A DNA stretch of 34,080 bases from an uncultured Oligoflexia bacterium (GCA_937120495.1 CAKZJW010000022.1:1-34080), one strand, 5' to 3'; shown: positions 1-7,812, counted from the first letter of the stretch. The notes: a model not told the origin generated them from the letters alone. Numbers and translations are program-made.

Positions 1-60
1 AGTTTGACCTAATTTTTGGAAAAGAACTTCTTTTGTGATTTCTTGTAGTGATTGATTCAT
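1..60 (-). CDS. N-terminus of an unknown protein, cut by the window edge
   Basis: Only the first 20 codons are inside the window; they begin MNQSLQEITKEVL and stay open to base 1. The start is well supported because the minus strand carries AGGAGGG seven to eight bases before the ATG at 60. The fragment is hydrophilic and helix-prone with no signal peptide, so the product is probably cytoplasmic. A good FliA-like promoter lies about 57 bases upstream (117-144), which hints at a motility, chemotaxis or attack-phase role, but the family cannot be recognised from 20 residues. Confidence 0.6.
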   Translation of the reverse strand, partial: MNQSLQEITKEVLFQKLGQT

Positions 61-116
61 ATAACCCTCCTGGTTTTTCATAGATAAATTTTGATAACAT
101 CCTGTCATCAATAGAC

Positions 117-144
117 TTATCGACATGCTAAAAAAGAAGCTTTA
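117..144 (-). promoter_or_regulatory. Sigma28/FliA-like promoter for the leftmost gene
   Basis: On the minus strand the sequence reads TAAAGCTT (144-137), 12 bases, then GTCGATAA (124-117). The enterobacterial FliA consensus is TAAAGTTT, 11 bases, GCCGATAA, so each box matches at 7 of 8 positions with one extra spacer base. Initiation would fall near 109, leaving a leader of about 50 bases that ends in a strong AGGAGGG. This is the best FliA-like site in the window. Confidence 0.5.
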
Positions 145-153
145 TTCTTTTTT
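130..153 (-). terminator. Possible AT-rich terminator hairpin after the barrel gene
   Basis: AAAAAAGAA and TTCTTTTTT form a nine-pair inverted repeat around a six-base loop, symmetrical enough to act in either direction. It lies downstream of the minus-strand gene ending at 195 and upstream of the gene starting at 60. The stem is nearly all A-T pairs and it overlaps the -35 box of the FliA-like promoter, so it may instead be a by-product of A and T tracts. Confidence 0.3.
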
Positions 154-194
154 GGAGAGGGGAAAAAATTACCACTAAGGGCGAGATGCCTTTG

Positions 195-1256
195 TTAGTA
201 GGCTGTTTGAATACCAATGTAATATGCTTGCTCAACGCTGAATCCCACTTTATAACTTGATACCCACTCATCTGAAGAGCTAGGTGTCTTTGAAGCTTTG
301 TAGGTGTGTGGAGAGTGCATTAGAAGCTTAACTCCAATTATAAAATCCAAAGGCCCAAGAAGATTCTTTCTTTGATAATCAGCACCTAACTTAGGAGAGA
401 AGTATAAAGAATTGTATAAAACTCTATCGCCATCTTTGCTCTTGAATGATTGATCTATTTCTTTTGAGTCATAAAAATTTAGGATTAAACTTGTGTGTAT
501 ATTAATAAGATTTTTCTCTTGTCTCCATACATCATAAGCGAGATAGGGCCCTATACCGAGACGAATTTGTTCTTCATAAGCATCGATATTTGCTGTGATG
601 TATTTAGATTTACCGCTCATAAAATTAAATTCACCACCAAAAAAGAATCTCTTTGTATGGTCGTATGAAACTTGCTTTGCCCAGACAACGGTAAATTCTT
701 TATTGAAGTCAAAGCCTGTATCCTTGATTTTTTCAGAGTAAGGGTAGGGCTGATCTGTAGGTGTTCCAAGAGAGAAATTAACTTGCCCCTTATATCCTGT
801 TACTTGTTTAAGAGGGTAGCCCTTTGGCAGTGGCTCAGCAATTCTGTAGTCAGTAGGATCTTTTTCAATAACATATTGATCTAGCTCTCTTTTATCTTCG
901 TACAGTAAAAAGACATGATCTTTTGCAATATATCCAACCCGACCACTTCTGGTAAGGGTTCGATAAAAGTTTCGGAAAGCTCTTTTATATTTTTTATCAA
1001 ATAAAGGGTCTTTAAAATTTTCTTGATATTCTTTATGCGTTTTAAGAAGTTGATCTTTATTTGTATCAAAAAATTCAGAAAAATGATCTTTCCTAAAAGA
1101 TTCGGAATGAATATATAGTTTATCACCTTTTCTTTTATACTGAATCACTTTTGATTTCATTGATGGGCTCGAAAAAATAGGTGCCTCAAGAACAGTAATG
1201 ACTCCCTCTTTTGCAAAAATAGTAATTGAAAATAGAAGGAGGAATATTTTTATCAT
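195..1256 (-). CDS. Exported protein, SH3-like N-terminus and beta-barrel-like C-terminus
   Basis: A 353-residue protein of no family I can name. It opens with a short hydrophobic signal peptide (about residues 1-15, ending FAKEG). Residues 17-55 (VITVLEAPIFSSPS onward) look like a small SH3-type beta module, as found in envelope proteins. The second half alternates hydrophobic and polar residues and ends in an aromatic residue (GIQTAY), as outer-membrane barrels do. The start codon shares one base with the stop codon of the upstream gene (TAATG) and has no clear ribosome binding site, so translation is probably coupled. It is the last gene of a three-gene unit. Outer-membrane location is an inference. 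Confidence 0.7.
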   Translation of the reverse strand: MIKIFLLLFSITIFAKEGVITVLEAPIFSSPSMKSKVIQYKRKGDKLYIHSESFRKDHFSEFFDTNKDQLLKTHKEYQENFKDPLFDKKYKRAFRNFYRTLTRSGRVGYIAKDHVFLLYEDKRELDQYVIEKDPTDYRIAEPLPKGYPLKQVTGYKGQVNFSLGTPTDQPYPYSEKIKDTGFDFNKEFTVVWAKQVSYDHTKRFFFGGEFNFMSGKSKYITANIDAYEEQIRLGIGPYLAYDVWRQEKNLINIHTSLILNFYDSKEIDQSFKSKDGDRVLYNSLYFSPKLGADYQRKNLLGPLDFIIGVKLLMHSPHTYKASKTPSSSDEWVSSYKVGFSVEQAYYIGIQTAY

Positions 1257-2452
1257 TATAAGAAGTCTCGCATATAACCAATTGTAAACAAGTACGCATT
1301 TGTTGTCGTATCTTTACTAGATAAATTAGAGGATGTATTTTTAGAGGAAGGTTTCACCCATTGGCGTTGGTAGTTAAATCCAAATGCCATATCTCCTATA
1401 AATGTTTTAACTTCTCTTTCGAAACCTAAACTCAATGACGTTTGTGACAGATTGAAGTTTCCATCAAATTCAGCACTCTTAACAGTTGCTTTAGAAAAGA
1501 CAGCATGTCTTGCCTGGGCAAATGTTGAGTAAATTCCCTCTCCAAGTTTAAATCTTTTGGATTTTATTACAGGACCCAGAGAAAGTGAGCTCACATTATA
1601 CTTTCCACCTTTAGAAAACGCAGCGGAGATCTTTTCATAATTTAAAGTCGCACCAATTTTAAAAGGGAAATCGAATTTACCAAATATTTCCATTTCATAT
1701 CGACTAGAGGCTCCGGCATTATTCTCAACGCGCCCAAGATTTCGTAAGAATCTAGATTGAACGAGTCCGTAGTGAAAGTTAAATTGAAGCTTTGTCTTAA
1801 TGTCTTTATCGTTTATTTTGTAATTTGTTTTAGTTTTAACAGGCTCGTAGTAATGGGGCTCTTCATAGAGGTTCGTAATTACTTTTATATTTTCAATTTC
1901 ATGAGATCTAACTTTAAAAGTAGAGAATCCATTTTTATTGATAAGTAGTTTGTAACCTTCATAATCACTTTTTCTATAAGCTCTAACAGTTAGAAGCTTT
2001 TGGTTGTAATGTACCTTTCCTGTTCTGAGGTGGATAAGTTGTGTGTTTCTTCTAACTACTCCATAGAAGGTTCCACTTTTTACAATATCCTTTAACTTGA
2101 TTTTTAATGCTTCTTTTTCAGCAAAAGAAAAATTACGCACAGAACTCTTTGTAACGATATTACTTATTACTTTTTGAGTGTTGATATCTTTTGGTTTTAA
2201 CTTGTTGATAAGCTCAAAGTTTATCTCTGGGAAATCATCTTCAAAAATATCGGGATCAACCTTTTCAAAAACTTCTTCGTCGACCTGTTTATAATCAACT
2301 TCATCTATAGGTTCAAGGTACTTGTCGGCATCAAATTCTTCTTCGATCTCTTCTTCGGCTTCTGTCTCCCCAAGGAGGTCGGCCTCAGAAACTTTATCAG
2401 CCTTTGCATACAAAGAAGTCATCATTAAAATTATTAATAGAGGTTTTAACAT
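1256..2452 (-). CDS. Exported protein with acidic N-terminal region and barrel-like C-terminus
   Basis: A 398-residue product counted from MLKPLLIILM, chosen because GGAGG lies five bases before this ATG; a start 15 bases upstream would have no such site. A signal peptide (ending LYAKA) is followed by a strongly acidic stretch, about residues 20-75, rich in Glu, Asp, Val and Phe, with recurring D-E-V-D and E-V-F-E-K-V-D patterns. A middle region of about 110 residues resembles a folded periplasmic domain, and the remainder alternates like beta-barrel strands, ending YMRDFL. It overlaps the NUDIX gene by seven bases and abuts the next barrel gene by one, so all three are probably translated from one mRNA. 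Function unknown; a paired envelope complex with its neighbour is plausible. Confidence 0.7.
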   Translation of the reverse strand: MLKPLLIILMMTSLYAKADKVSEADLLGETEAEEEIEEEFDADKYLEPIDEVDYKQVDEEVFEKVDPDIFEDDFPEINFELINKLKPKDINTQKVISNIVTKSSVRNFSFAEKEALKIKLKDIVKSGTFYGVVRRNTQLIHLRTGKVHYNQKLLTVRAYRKSDYEGYKLLINKNGFSTFKVRSHEIENIKVITNLYEEPHYYEPVKTKTNYKINDKDIKTKLQFNFHYGLVQSRFLRNLGRVENNAGASSRYEMEIFGKFDFPFKIGATLNYEKISAAFSKGGKYNVSSLSLGPVIKSKRFKLGEGIYSTFAQARHAVFSKATVKSAEFDGNFNLSQTSLSLGFEREVKTFIGDMAFGFNYQRQWVKPSSKNTSSNLSSKDTTTNAYLFTIGYMRDFL

Positions 2453-2871
2453 TTTTCCTCCATGCATTTTAATACTGCTTTTGAATTTGTTTCAAATTTT
2501 AGAAATGATGAAGAAAAATCTTTTTGATTCACCCACTTGTATTCACTGTGTTCTGTAGGATCAAGTTCGACTTTCCAAAGTTCTTTGCACTTAAGATAAA
2601 AAACTTTTTCTTCAGCTTCAAAACCCCATTGGTCTTTAAATTTAAAATCTAGATTAGCATCATCAATTGAAATAAGATTATTTTTAGTCAGAGCCGTTTC
2701 TTCAATTGCTTCCCTAATGGCTGCCTCTTGAAAACTTTCATTTTCCTCAACTGAACCAGTTGAATTTTGCCAGAACAATCCACGTTTTTTATTTACTCTA
2801 AGCAATAAAAAATGTTTGTTTTGATCAGCGTCACAATAAAAAATGACTGATTGAACTTTTCTCTTTTTCAT
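2446..2871 (-). CDS. NUDIX hydrolase, NudB-like
   Basis: A 141-residue NUDIX hydrolase, which would cleave a nucleoside diphosphate linked to another moiety. The NUDIX box runs from G39 to L61: G39, E45, then R53-E54 and E57-E58; the usual Gly near the end is Ala60. The surroundings resemble dihydroneopterin triphosphate diphosphatase NudB of folate synthesis, with FWQNSTGSVEE before the box and TEHSEYKWV later. The substrate assignment is tentative. It is the first gene of an operon with two exported proteins of no obvious metabolic link. The start has no Shine-Dalgarno sequence; a CATACT box eight bases before the ATG, with TTTTCA 17 bases further up, may give a very short leader. Transcription diverges from the M50 gene. 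Confidence 0.85.
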   Translation of the reverse strand: MKKRKVQSVIFYCDADQNKHFLLLRVNKKRGLFWQNSTGSVEENESFQEAAIREAIEETALTKNNLISIDDANLDFKFKDQWGFEAEEKVFYLKCKELWKVELDPTEHSEYKWVNQKDFSSSFLKFETNSKAVLKCMEEKC

Positions 2872-2967
2872 TACTTACTAGTATGAAGCATATAGTCTAA
2901 AGTGAAAAGTCTGAATATTAAAACAATTCATTGCGACAGGGCCCCACTTTTGATAAATAAGCCTGAT

Positions 2968-3642
2968 ATGGATATTCAAAATATTATTCTTACGATTGCA
3001 AAATCACTTCCCGGACTTCTTCTCGCTATTGTTGCTCACGAATGGGCTCATGGTTTTATGGCCAAAAAATTTGGTGATGATACAGCTGAAAGAGAAGGGA
3101 GGCTTACACTTAACCCAGCAGCACATATAGACGTTTTTGGAACTCTTATCGTTCCTCTTATGTGTGTAATGTTTGGAGGCCTTGTCTTTGGATGGGCCAA
3201 GCCAGTGCCAATTGTTCCAAGAAATTTTAAAGACGTTGATAAGGGAATTTTTTGGGTAAGCTTTGCAGGACCTTTGATGAACTTTATTTTAGGGATAAGT
3301 TCAGCAATTTTATTTGCCGTTTTTGTAACTCAAGTTCCAGATACATTTAGCTTCTACAGCATTTTAGCTCAAATGCTTCAATATTCAGTTTTAATAAACT
3401 TTGTACTTGGTGCATTTAATTTAATACCACTACCACCACTTGATGGATCAAATATGCTCTCTACTTTTTTAAAAGGAGAGATGAAGATGCAATACCTAGG
3501 CATGGCGCGATACGCAAATTTCATTTTTATGGGAATTTTCGCACTTAGTATGGTTGGAATACCAACTATCGGATACTTAATAAGCCCTGTGGTAATGATT
3601 GGTCAGAAATTAAGCATGTACTTTTTGTACTTGCTAGGGTGA
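2968..3642 (+). CDS. Site-2 protease family metallopeptidase (M50), inner membrane
   Basis: An intramembrane zinc peptidase homologue of the short M50 type that lacks a PDZ domain. From this start (224 residues) the zinc motif HEWAH is at residues 24-28. Next come the conserved NPAAHIDVFGTL segment and GWAKPVP, and then the second motif with the metal-binding Asp, PLPPLDG. About five membrane segments are visible. The ATG at 2968 fits the family start, just before the first membrane helix. The frame stays open to a GTG at 2902, five bases after a TATAGT box, so a longer leaderless form with 22 extra hydrophilic residues is possible; neither start has a clear ribosome binding site. Genes of this type often sit beside scpA, as here. 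Substrate unknown. Confidence 0.85.
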   Translation: MDIQNIILTIAKSLPGLLLAIVAHEWAHGFMAKKFGDDTAEREGRLTLNPAAHIDVFGTLIVPLMCVMFGGLVFGWAKPVPIVPRNFKDVDKGIFWVSFAGPLMNFILGISSAILFAVFVTQVPDTFSFYSILAQMLQYSVLINFVLGAFNLIPLPPLDGSNMLSTFLKGEMKMQYLGMARYANFIFMGIFALSMVGIPTIGYLISPVVMIGQKLSMYFLYLLG

Positions 3643-3701
3643 AATAGTAGAACATAACACACGGGTTAAGCCTGAGAAACTTAGCTAGAGAGATATAAGA
3701 C

Positions 3702-4562
3702 ATGATTGAACACAATATTCAGGTGAAATTAGATCACTTTGATGGTCCGTTGGGCCTTCTGCTTCATCTTATTCAAAGAGAAGAGATGAACATCAAAGAA
3801 CTTGAGATCAATAGCATCACAAATCAATACATTGATTATCTTCAAAAAATGCAAGACTTAAACTTTGATGTTGCAGGTGAGTATTTATACATGGCCGCAA
3901 CTCTTCTTTATATTAAGTCTAAAAATGTTACTGAGGATGAAGAACAAAAAATTCGTATCTCTGATGACAATATTCAGATCACAACTAAAACACAACTAAT
4001 TCAAAAACTAGAAGAGCTTCAAAAGTTTCAACGTCTAGGCGAGACTCTTATGACTCTTCCAAGACGCGATGAAGATATTTTCGTTAAACCAAAAGTAGAT
4101 AGAAAATCAATTCAAAATTCAATTCTAACACCTATGAGTGCAGACTCTTTAACAGAGTCGATGGTGGACTTAATTAGAAGAGAAAAAAGAAAGTACACTG
4201 TTATTAAAAGAGACAAGCTTTCTATTAAAGAAAAATTAGTTCAACTTAAAAGTGATTTAAAAGTTGGAACACAAACGACAATGGATAAATTAATTAAGAG
4301 CGAGAAAAAAGATATTACAGAAGTTGTAATCACTTTTATCTCTCTTCTTGAACTTGCAAGACTAAATAAACTAGATGTTTTCCAAAACGAAGTGATGGGA
4401 CAAATCTATGTTGAGGTTAAAGAAAACCTTGATAGTTTTGACGTTGAAACAGCTGATGGTTTTGAACCAGAAGATGCTGGGGAGTCAGTGAGCACTGAAG
4501 ATTTAGTTGCAGCAGATAAGAGTACAACACAACAAGACACACAACCAAAAGTAGAGGCTTAG
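3702..4562 (+). CDS. scpA: Segregation and condensation protein A (kleisin)
   Basis: ScpA is the kleisin that bridges the two heads of the SMC dimer and, with ScpB, forms the bacterial condensin that compacts and separates chromosomes. The N-terminal SMC-binding region is typical: FDGPLGLLLHLIQ followed by the helical EMNIKELEI and ITNQYIDYL. The C-terminal winged helix lies around residues 200-240 (ITEVVITFISLLELARL). The 286-residue length slightly exceeds the usual 240-260 because of an acidic Ser/Thr/Gln-rich tail of about 40 residues. The ATG at 3702 has a modest purine-rich region upstream. scpB follows after eight bases, so the two are co-transcribed. Confidence 0.95.
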   Translation: MIEHNIQVKLDHFDGPLGLLLHLIQREEMNIKELEINSITNQYIDYLQKMQDLNFDVAGEYLYMAATLLYIKSKNVTEDEEQKIRISDDNIQITTKTQLIQKLEELQKFQRLGETLMTLPRRDEDIFVKPKVDRKSIQNSILTPMSADSLTESMVDLIRREKRKYTVIKRDKLSIKEKLVQLKSDLKVGTQTTMDKLIKSEKKDITEVVITFISLLELARLNKLDVFQNEVMGQIYVEVKENLDSFDVETADGFEPEDAGESVSTEDLVAADKSTTQQDTQPKVEA

Positions 4563-4570
4563 AGGGACTT

Positions 4571-6079
4571 ATGAGCGTAATTGATTATAGTTGGGATTTT
4601 GCAAAAGAAGAATTTTCACTTGATCTTGATTTCTTTAATGAGAAAGAACAAGAAGATAAATTATGGCAAGCAAGAACAGGCTTAAATGTTGACACTCTTT
4701 GTGGTGCAATTGAAACAATCATTTTTATGAGTGATAGACCTGTAAACCTTCAAAAAATTAAAGCACAAATTGATTCAGATCTACCTCTAAGAGTTGTTCA
4801 CGAATCAATCTCTAGACTACAAGAAGAGTACGAAGCAAAACATCACGGAATTCGTTTAATGGAAGTTGCTCAAGGCTACCAGTTTAGAACAAAAGCAACT
4901 TACTCAAAAGTTATTCAAAATATGTTTAAAGTAGCTTCAATGCAATTGAGTCCAAGTGCACTAGAAGTAATGGCAATCATTGCTTATAAACAACCAATTT
5001 CTAAAACTTCAGTTGAATCTATTCGTGGAGTTGATTCATCTCATATCGTAAGACAATTAATGGATAAGAGATTAGTAAGAATTGTTGGGCGCTCTGATGA
5101 AATGGGTAGGCCATCTCTTTATGGAACAAGCCAAGAATTCTTAGAAGTATTTAATTTAAATACAGTTGATGATCTTCCAAGTGAAAGTGAGTTGCATGAG
5201 CTTGCTACAGCAACAGACCTTGGTGAAATTTCAGATATTAAATCTATTGTAAATTCAGGTGATAAAAAATTATTTAACTTTGATGAATTTGAAGAATTAG
5301 AAGATCTAACTTCTCAAATTAAAGAGATTGCTGCAGACACAATGTTTACTCAGTCTCTAAAAGACATGGATAAGAAAAGAAAAAATGTTGATGCTGTAGA
5401 GAAAAAATCTGCATTTGATATTTTAGAAGAATTTGTAAACTCTTCTGAAATTATTGATCAAAATAACTTAGCACTTACTTCTGAAACTCTTATGGCGATC
5501 ATGGAGCCAAGAAGTGTTGACGTAACTTCAACAAACGAAGTTTTAAATGCACCTGTATTTGATGACGAAGATGAAGATGTTGTTGATTTTGCAGTTGATT
5601 TAGAACTTGAAGCGGAAGAAGGAAGAGAGCTTCCTGAAGTTGAAGTAATATTTGAAGAAAACTTTGATGACACTCAAATTGAAGATCTAGATGGAACAAT
5701 CGATGCAATTCTTGCAAAGTCAGAAGAGCTTATTGAAAATGTAACTGAAGATGTTGAAGCCGTAATTGAGACGAAACTTTCTGAAGTAGAAGAAACTCAA
5801 AAAGAAACGGAAGTTGTAGCCGAGCTGAGCGCCGAACAATTAAATCAAGCAAAAGAAGATTTAAAATTTGAAGCAGAAGAATTAAGTGAAGCCCTAGACA
5901 CAGCATTTGATAACTTATTTGAATCAGCAGATTCAGCTGAAGTAGAGATGGAAACAAAGACTAAAGTTGAAGCTGAAGAAATAAACTCAGAAGACGATGA
6001 TGACTTCTTTGGTGATCTTGATGGCGCTATAGACTCAATTCTTGCAAAAGGTGAGCAGCTCTCGGGTGATGAACTTTAA
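4571..6079 (+). CDS. scpB: Segregation and condensation protein B with a long acidic tail
   Basis: ScpB dimers bind the ScpA linker and regulate the SMC ATPase. The conserved part, about residues 40-215, contains both winged-helix domains, with ALEVMAIIAYKQPIS and GRPSLYGTSQEFLE clear. The rest is unusual: ScpB is normally about 180-220 residues and this one has 502. About 35 extra residues precede the core and about 285 acidic residues follow it. Within the tail, EDLDGTIDAILAKSEEL (from residue 371) is closely repeated as GDLDGAIDSILAKGEQL (from residue 481) at the very end. A good ribosome binding site (GAGGGA) precedes the ATG. The reading frame and codon use look intact, so the tail is real coding sequence and not a read-through. 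Confidence 0.93.
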   Translation: MSVIDYSWDFAKEEFSLDLDFFNEKEQEDKLWQARTGLNVDTLCGAIETIIFMSDRPVNLQKIKAQIDSDLPLRVVHESISRLQEEYEAKHHGIRLMEVAQGYQFRTKATYSKVIQNMFKVASMQLSPSALEVMAIIAYKQPISKTSVESIRGVDSSHIVRQLMDKRLVRIVGRSDEMGRPSLYGTSQEFLEVFNLNTVDDLPSESELHELATATDLGEISDIKSIVNSGDKKLFNFDEFEELEDLTSQIKEIAADTMFTQSLKDMDKKRKNVDAVEKKSAFDILEEFVNSSEIIDQNNLALTSETLMAIMEPRSVDVTSTNEVLNAPVFDDEDEDVVDFAVDLELEAEEGRELPEVEVIFEENFDDTQIEDLDGTIDAILAKSEELIENVTEDVEAVIETKLSEVEETQKETEVVAELSAEQLNQAKEDLKFEAEELSEALDTAFDNLFESADSAEVEMETKTKVEAEEINSEDDDDFFGDLDGAIDSILAKGEQLSGDEL

Positions 6080-6131
6080 GAGAAAAACTCTCGTACGCCT
6101 AATAATAATAACTTAGACTCCACAAAAAAAA

Positions 6132-6160
6132 TTGCTATCTCATCGCTTAGACGCTATGTT
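6132..6160 (+). promoter_or_regulatory. Probable housekeeping promoter of rluB
   Basis: TTGCTA (6132-6137) and TATGTT (6155-6160) are separated by exactly 17 bases, each matching the sigma70 consensus at 4 of 6 positions. Initiation would be near 6167, giving a leader of about 44 bases that contains the hairpin at 6184-6197. Confidence 0.4.
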
Positions 6161-6183
6161 GCGTTATCAATTCACATAATTAA

Positions 6184-6197
6184 CTGCCGTGAGGCAG
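6184..6197 (+). promoter_or_regulatory. GNRA-tetraloop hairpin beside the rluB ribosome binding site
   Basis: CTGCC, loop GTGA, GGCAG form a perfect five-pair stem capped by a GNRA-class tetraloop. The rluB Shine-Dalgarno (AGGAG, 6200-6204) begins three bases after the stem and the ATG is at 6211. In the mRNA leader this could affect ribosome loading or be bound by a protein. No T-run follows, so it is not a terminator. Confidence 0.45.
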
Positions 6198-6210
6198 ATA
6201 GGAGCCTAAG

Positions 6211-7230
6211 ATGAGTAAAAATCATAAAAAAGAAATTAAATTAACACGTCTACAAAAGTACATTGCTGACTGTGGAATTACTTCGAGAAGAAAAGCTGAA
6301 GATCTTATTCTTGATGGCCATGTAAAAGTAAATGGAAAGAAAGTTACTGAGCTTGGAACTAAAGTTGATGCTCAAGAAGACAGTGTAATGGTTAAAGGTG
6401 AGATTATTGATGTTCTAAGAGTAGATCATGTTTATCTTGTTTTAAATAAGCCTCGTGGTTATATGACAACTCTTTCTGATCCAGAGGGAAGAAAGACAGT
6501 TCTTGACTTAATAAAAGCTGTTAGCCAAAGAGTATACCCTGTAGGTCGTTTGGATTATCTTTCAGAAGGTCTTCTGATCATGACAAACGATGGTGAGTTT
6601 GGAAATATGATTATGCATCCAAAGTACGAAGTTATTAAAACATATGAAGTAAAAGTATTTGGTAAAGTAAACGAATCTATTCTTAAAAAGTTAAGACTAG
6701 GTATCTCTGCTGATGATGGAATTTTAAAACCAAAGTCAGTTAGAATTGTTGAGCAACTTCCAAATAAAACTTGGTTAGAATTTAAATTGGCTGAAGGTAA
6801 AAACAGAGAGATTAGAAGAATCTGTGAAGCGGCTGGTGTTACTATTGATAAACTAAAAAGAGTTGCAATTGGAAATCTTGCGATTGATAAAATTAAACCA
6901 GGGGACTGGGGATTTATTACTAAGCCAGAGATGATGCGTTTAATTGGTTTTAATAAAGATGGTACAATAAACCCTAATGCTGATGAATATATAAGCATGA
7001 AAAAAACTGTTGCTGTTAGAAAGTCAGTTAAGTTCCAAAGAGATGCTAAGGTTGCTGACAATAAAGACTTTGCAAAATATAAAAAAGAAAATTACCTTGA
7101 GACAATTAAGCTTCAAAAAGAGCTGAGTGTAAAAGCTGCAGAAAAGAAAAAAGAAGAAGCGCAAAAAGATATCAAAATGGTACCTTCATTTGCTAAGAAA
7201 ACGACTAAGGGTAAGTCGAGAAAAAGATAA
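6211..7230 (+). CDS. rluB: 23S rRNA pseudouridine synthase, RluB/RsuA family
   Basis: Isomerises a uridine to pseudouridine in ribosomal RNA, most likely in the large-subunit peptidyl transferase region as RluB does. Residues 11-58 form an S4 RNA-binding domain (LTRLQKYIADCGITSRRKAE). The catalytic motif is GRLDYLSEGLL with the nucleophile Asp115, preceded by NKPRGYMTT and followed by EGKNREIRR, all diagnostic for the family. A lysine-rich tail after about residue 245 is longer than usual and may add RNA contacts. AGGAG lies six bases before the ATG. scpA-scpB-rluB order is widely conserved in bacteria; here a promoter-like site suggests rluB can also be transcribed alone. RluB is favoured over RluE/RluF on context, not on proof of target. 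Confidence 0.92.
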   Translation: MSKNHKKEIKLTRLQKYIADCGITSRRKAEDLILDGHVKVNGKKVTELGTKVDAQEDSVMVKGEIIDVLRVDHVYLVLNKPRGYMTTLSDPEGRKTVLDLIKAVSQRVYPVGRLDYLSEGLLIMTNDGEFGNMIMHPKYEVIKTYEVKVFGKVNESILKKLRLGISADDGILKPKSVRIVEQLPNKTWLEFKLAEGKNREIRRICEAAGVTIDKLKRVAIGNLAIDKIKPGDWGFITKPEMMRLIGFNKDGTINPNADEYISMKKTVAVRKSVKFQRDAKVADNKDFAKYKKENYLETIKLQKELSVKAAEKKKEEAQKDIKMVPSFAKKTTKGKSRKR

Positions 7231-7231
7231 A

Positions 7232-7543
7232 TTAATTATCGTGTCTAATAATTTCTTCTGTGTGGATTTGGTCAGTAACCATATCCATGCAGAATTCTAA
7301 AGCTTGCTGAGCGTAGGGAATATCTTCATTTATCCCTTTTGAAAAATTAGCTTGCTTTATTGCACTTGCAACCATTTTCATAAGATCAGCACTCCCATCA
7401 AAATAATCACATTCATCATCTGTTGTTAGGACATGGTTTAACATTGAACAAATACTTTTAATTAGTCTAATCTGCTGTGCATTTAGCTCTGTAGTATCAA
7501 AATTTAATGAAATATTTTTTTGTTCAAGTTGTAATGTGGCCAT
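7232..7543 (-). CDS. Small cytoplasmic protein of unknown function
   Basis: A 103-residue acidic, mostly helical protein without signal peptide or membrane segment; I do not recognise a family. It begins MATLQLEQKNISLNF and has a cluster of acidic residues around DDECDYFDG (about 41-50). The start is supported by TGGAG eight bases upstream. A FliA-like promoter lies just before it (7578-7604), so it may belong to the same regulon as the leftmost gene. It faces rluB tail to tail with one base between the two stop codons. Confidence 0.65.
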   Translation of the reverse strand: MATLQLEQKNISLNFDTTELNAQQIRLIKSICSMLNHVLTTDDECDYFDGSADLMKMVASAIKQANFSKGINEDIPYAQQALEFCMDMVTDQIHTEEIIRHDN

Positions 7544-7577
7544 GTGCAGATCTCCAATATTATTGCTTACTAAGGCT

Positions 7578-7604
7578 TTATCGACGCTTGGAGAGTTTTA
7601 TTTA
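7578..7604 (-). promoter_or_regulatory. Sigma28/FliA-like promoter of the 103-residue gene
   Basis: On the minus strand TAAA (7604-7601), exactly 15 bases, then GTCGATAA (7585-7578). The spacing equals the enterobacterial FliA pattern TAAA-N15-GCCGATAA, with one mismatch in the -10 box; the four bases after TAAA do not match. Initiation near 7571 would give a leader of about 28 bases with a good ribosome binding site. Confidence 0.45.
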
Positions 7605-7661
7605 GCTTTTAGTGATTGAGCAAAACACTTTTTATTTGTAAAAGAAAGTTGAGCAAAGGGC

Positions 7662-7690
7662 TAGACAACTTAAAATCAATGGTCTATAAC
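7662..7690 (+). promoter_or_regulatory. Sigma70-type promoter of the initiator tRNA
   Basis: TAGACA (7662-7667) and TATAAC (7685-7690) each match the consensus at 5 of 6 positions and are separated by 17 bases. Initiation near 7697 would leave a 12-base precursor leader before the tRNA. It is the strongest housekeeping promoter visible here, as expected for a tRNA gene. Confidence 0.7.
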
Positions 7691-7708
7691 CTTATTACAA
7701 TAATTTGA

Positions 7709-7785
<77 letters not shown>

Positions 7786-7812
7786 ATTTAAAATCAATTA
7801 TTTAAAGCATAT

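Noticed and set aside
6080..6096. Hairpin AGAG/CTCT after scpB as a terminator
   Set aside because: Only four pairs and no T-run follow.
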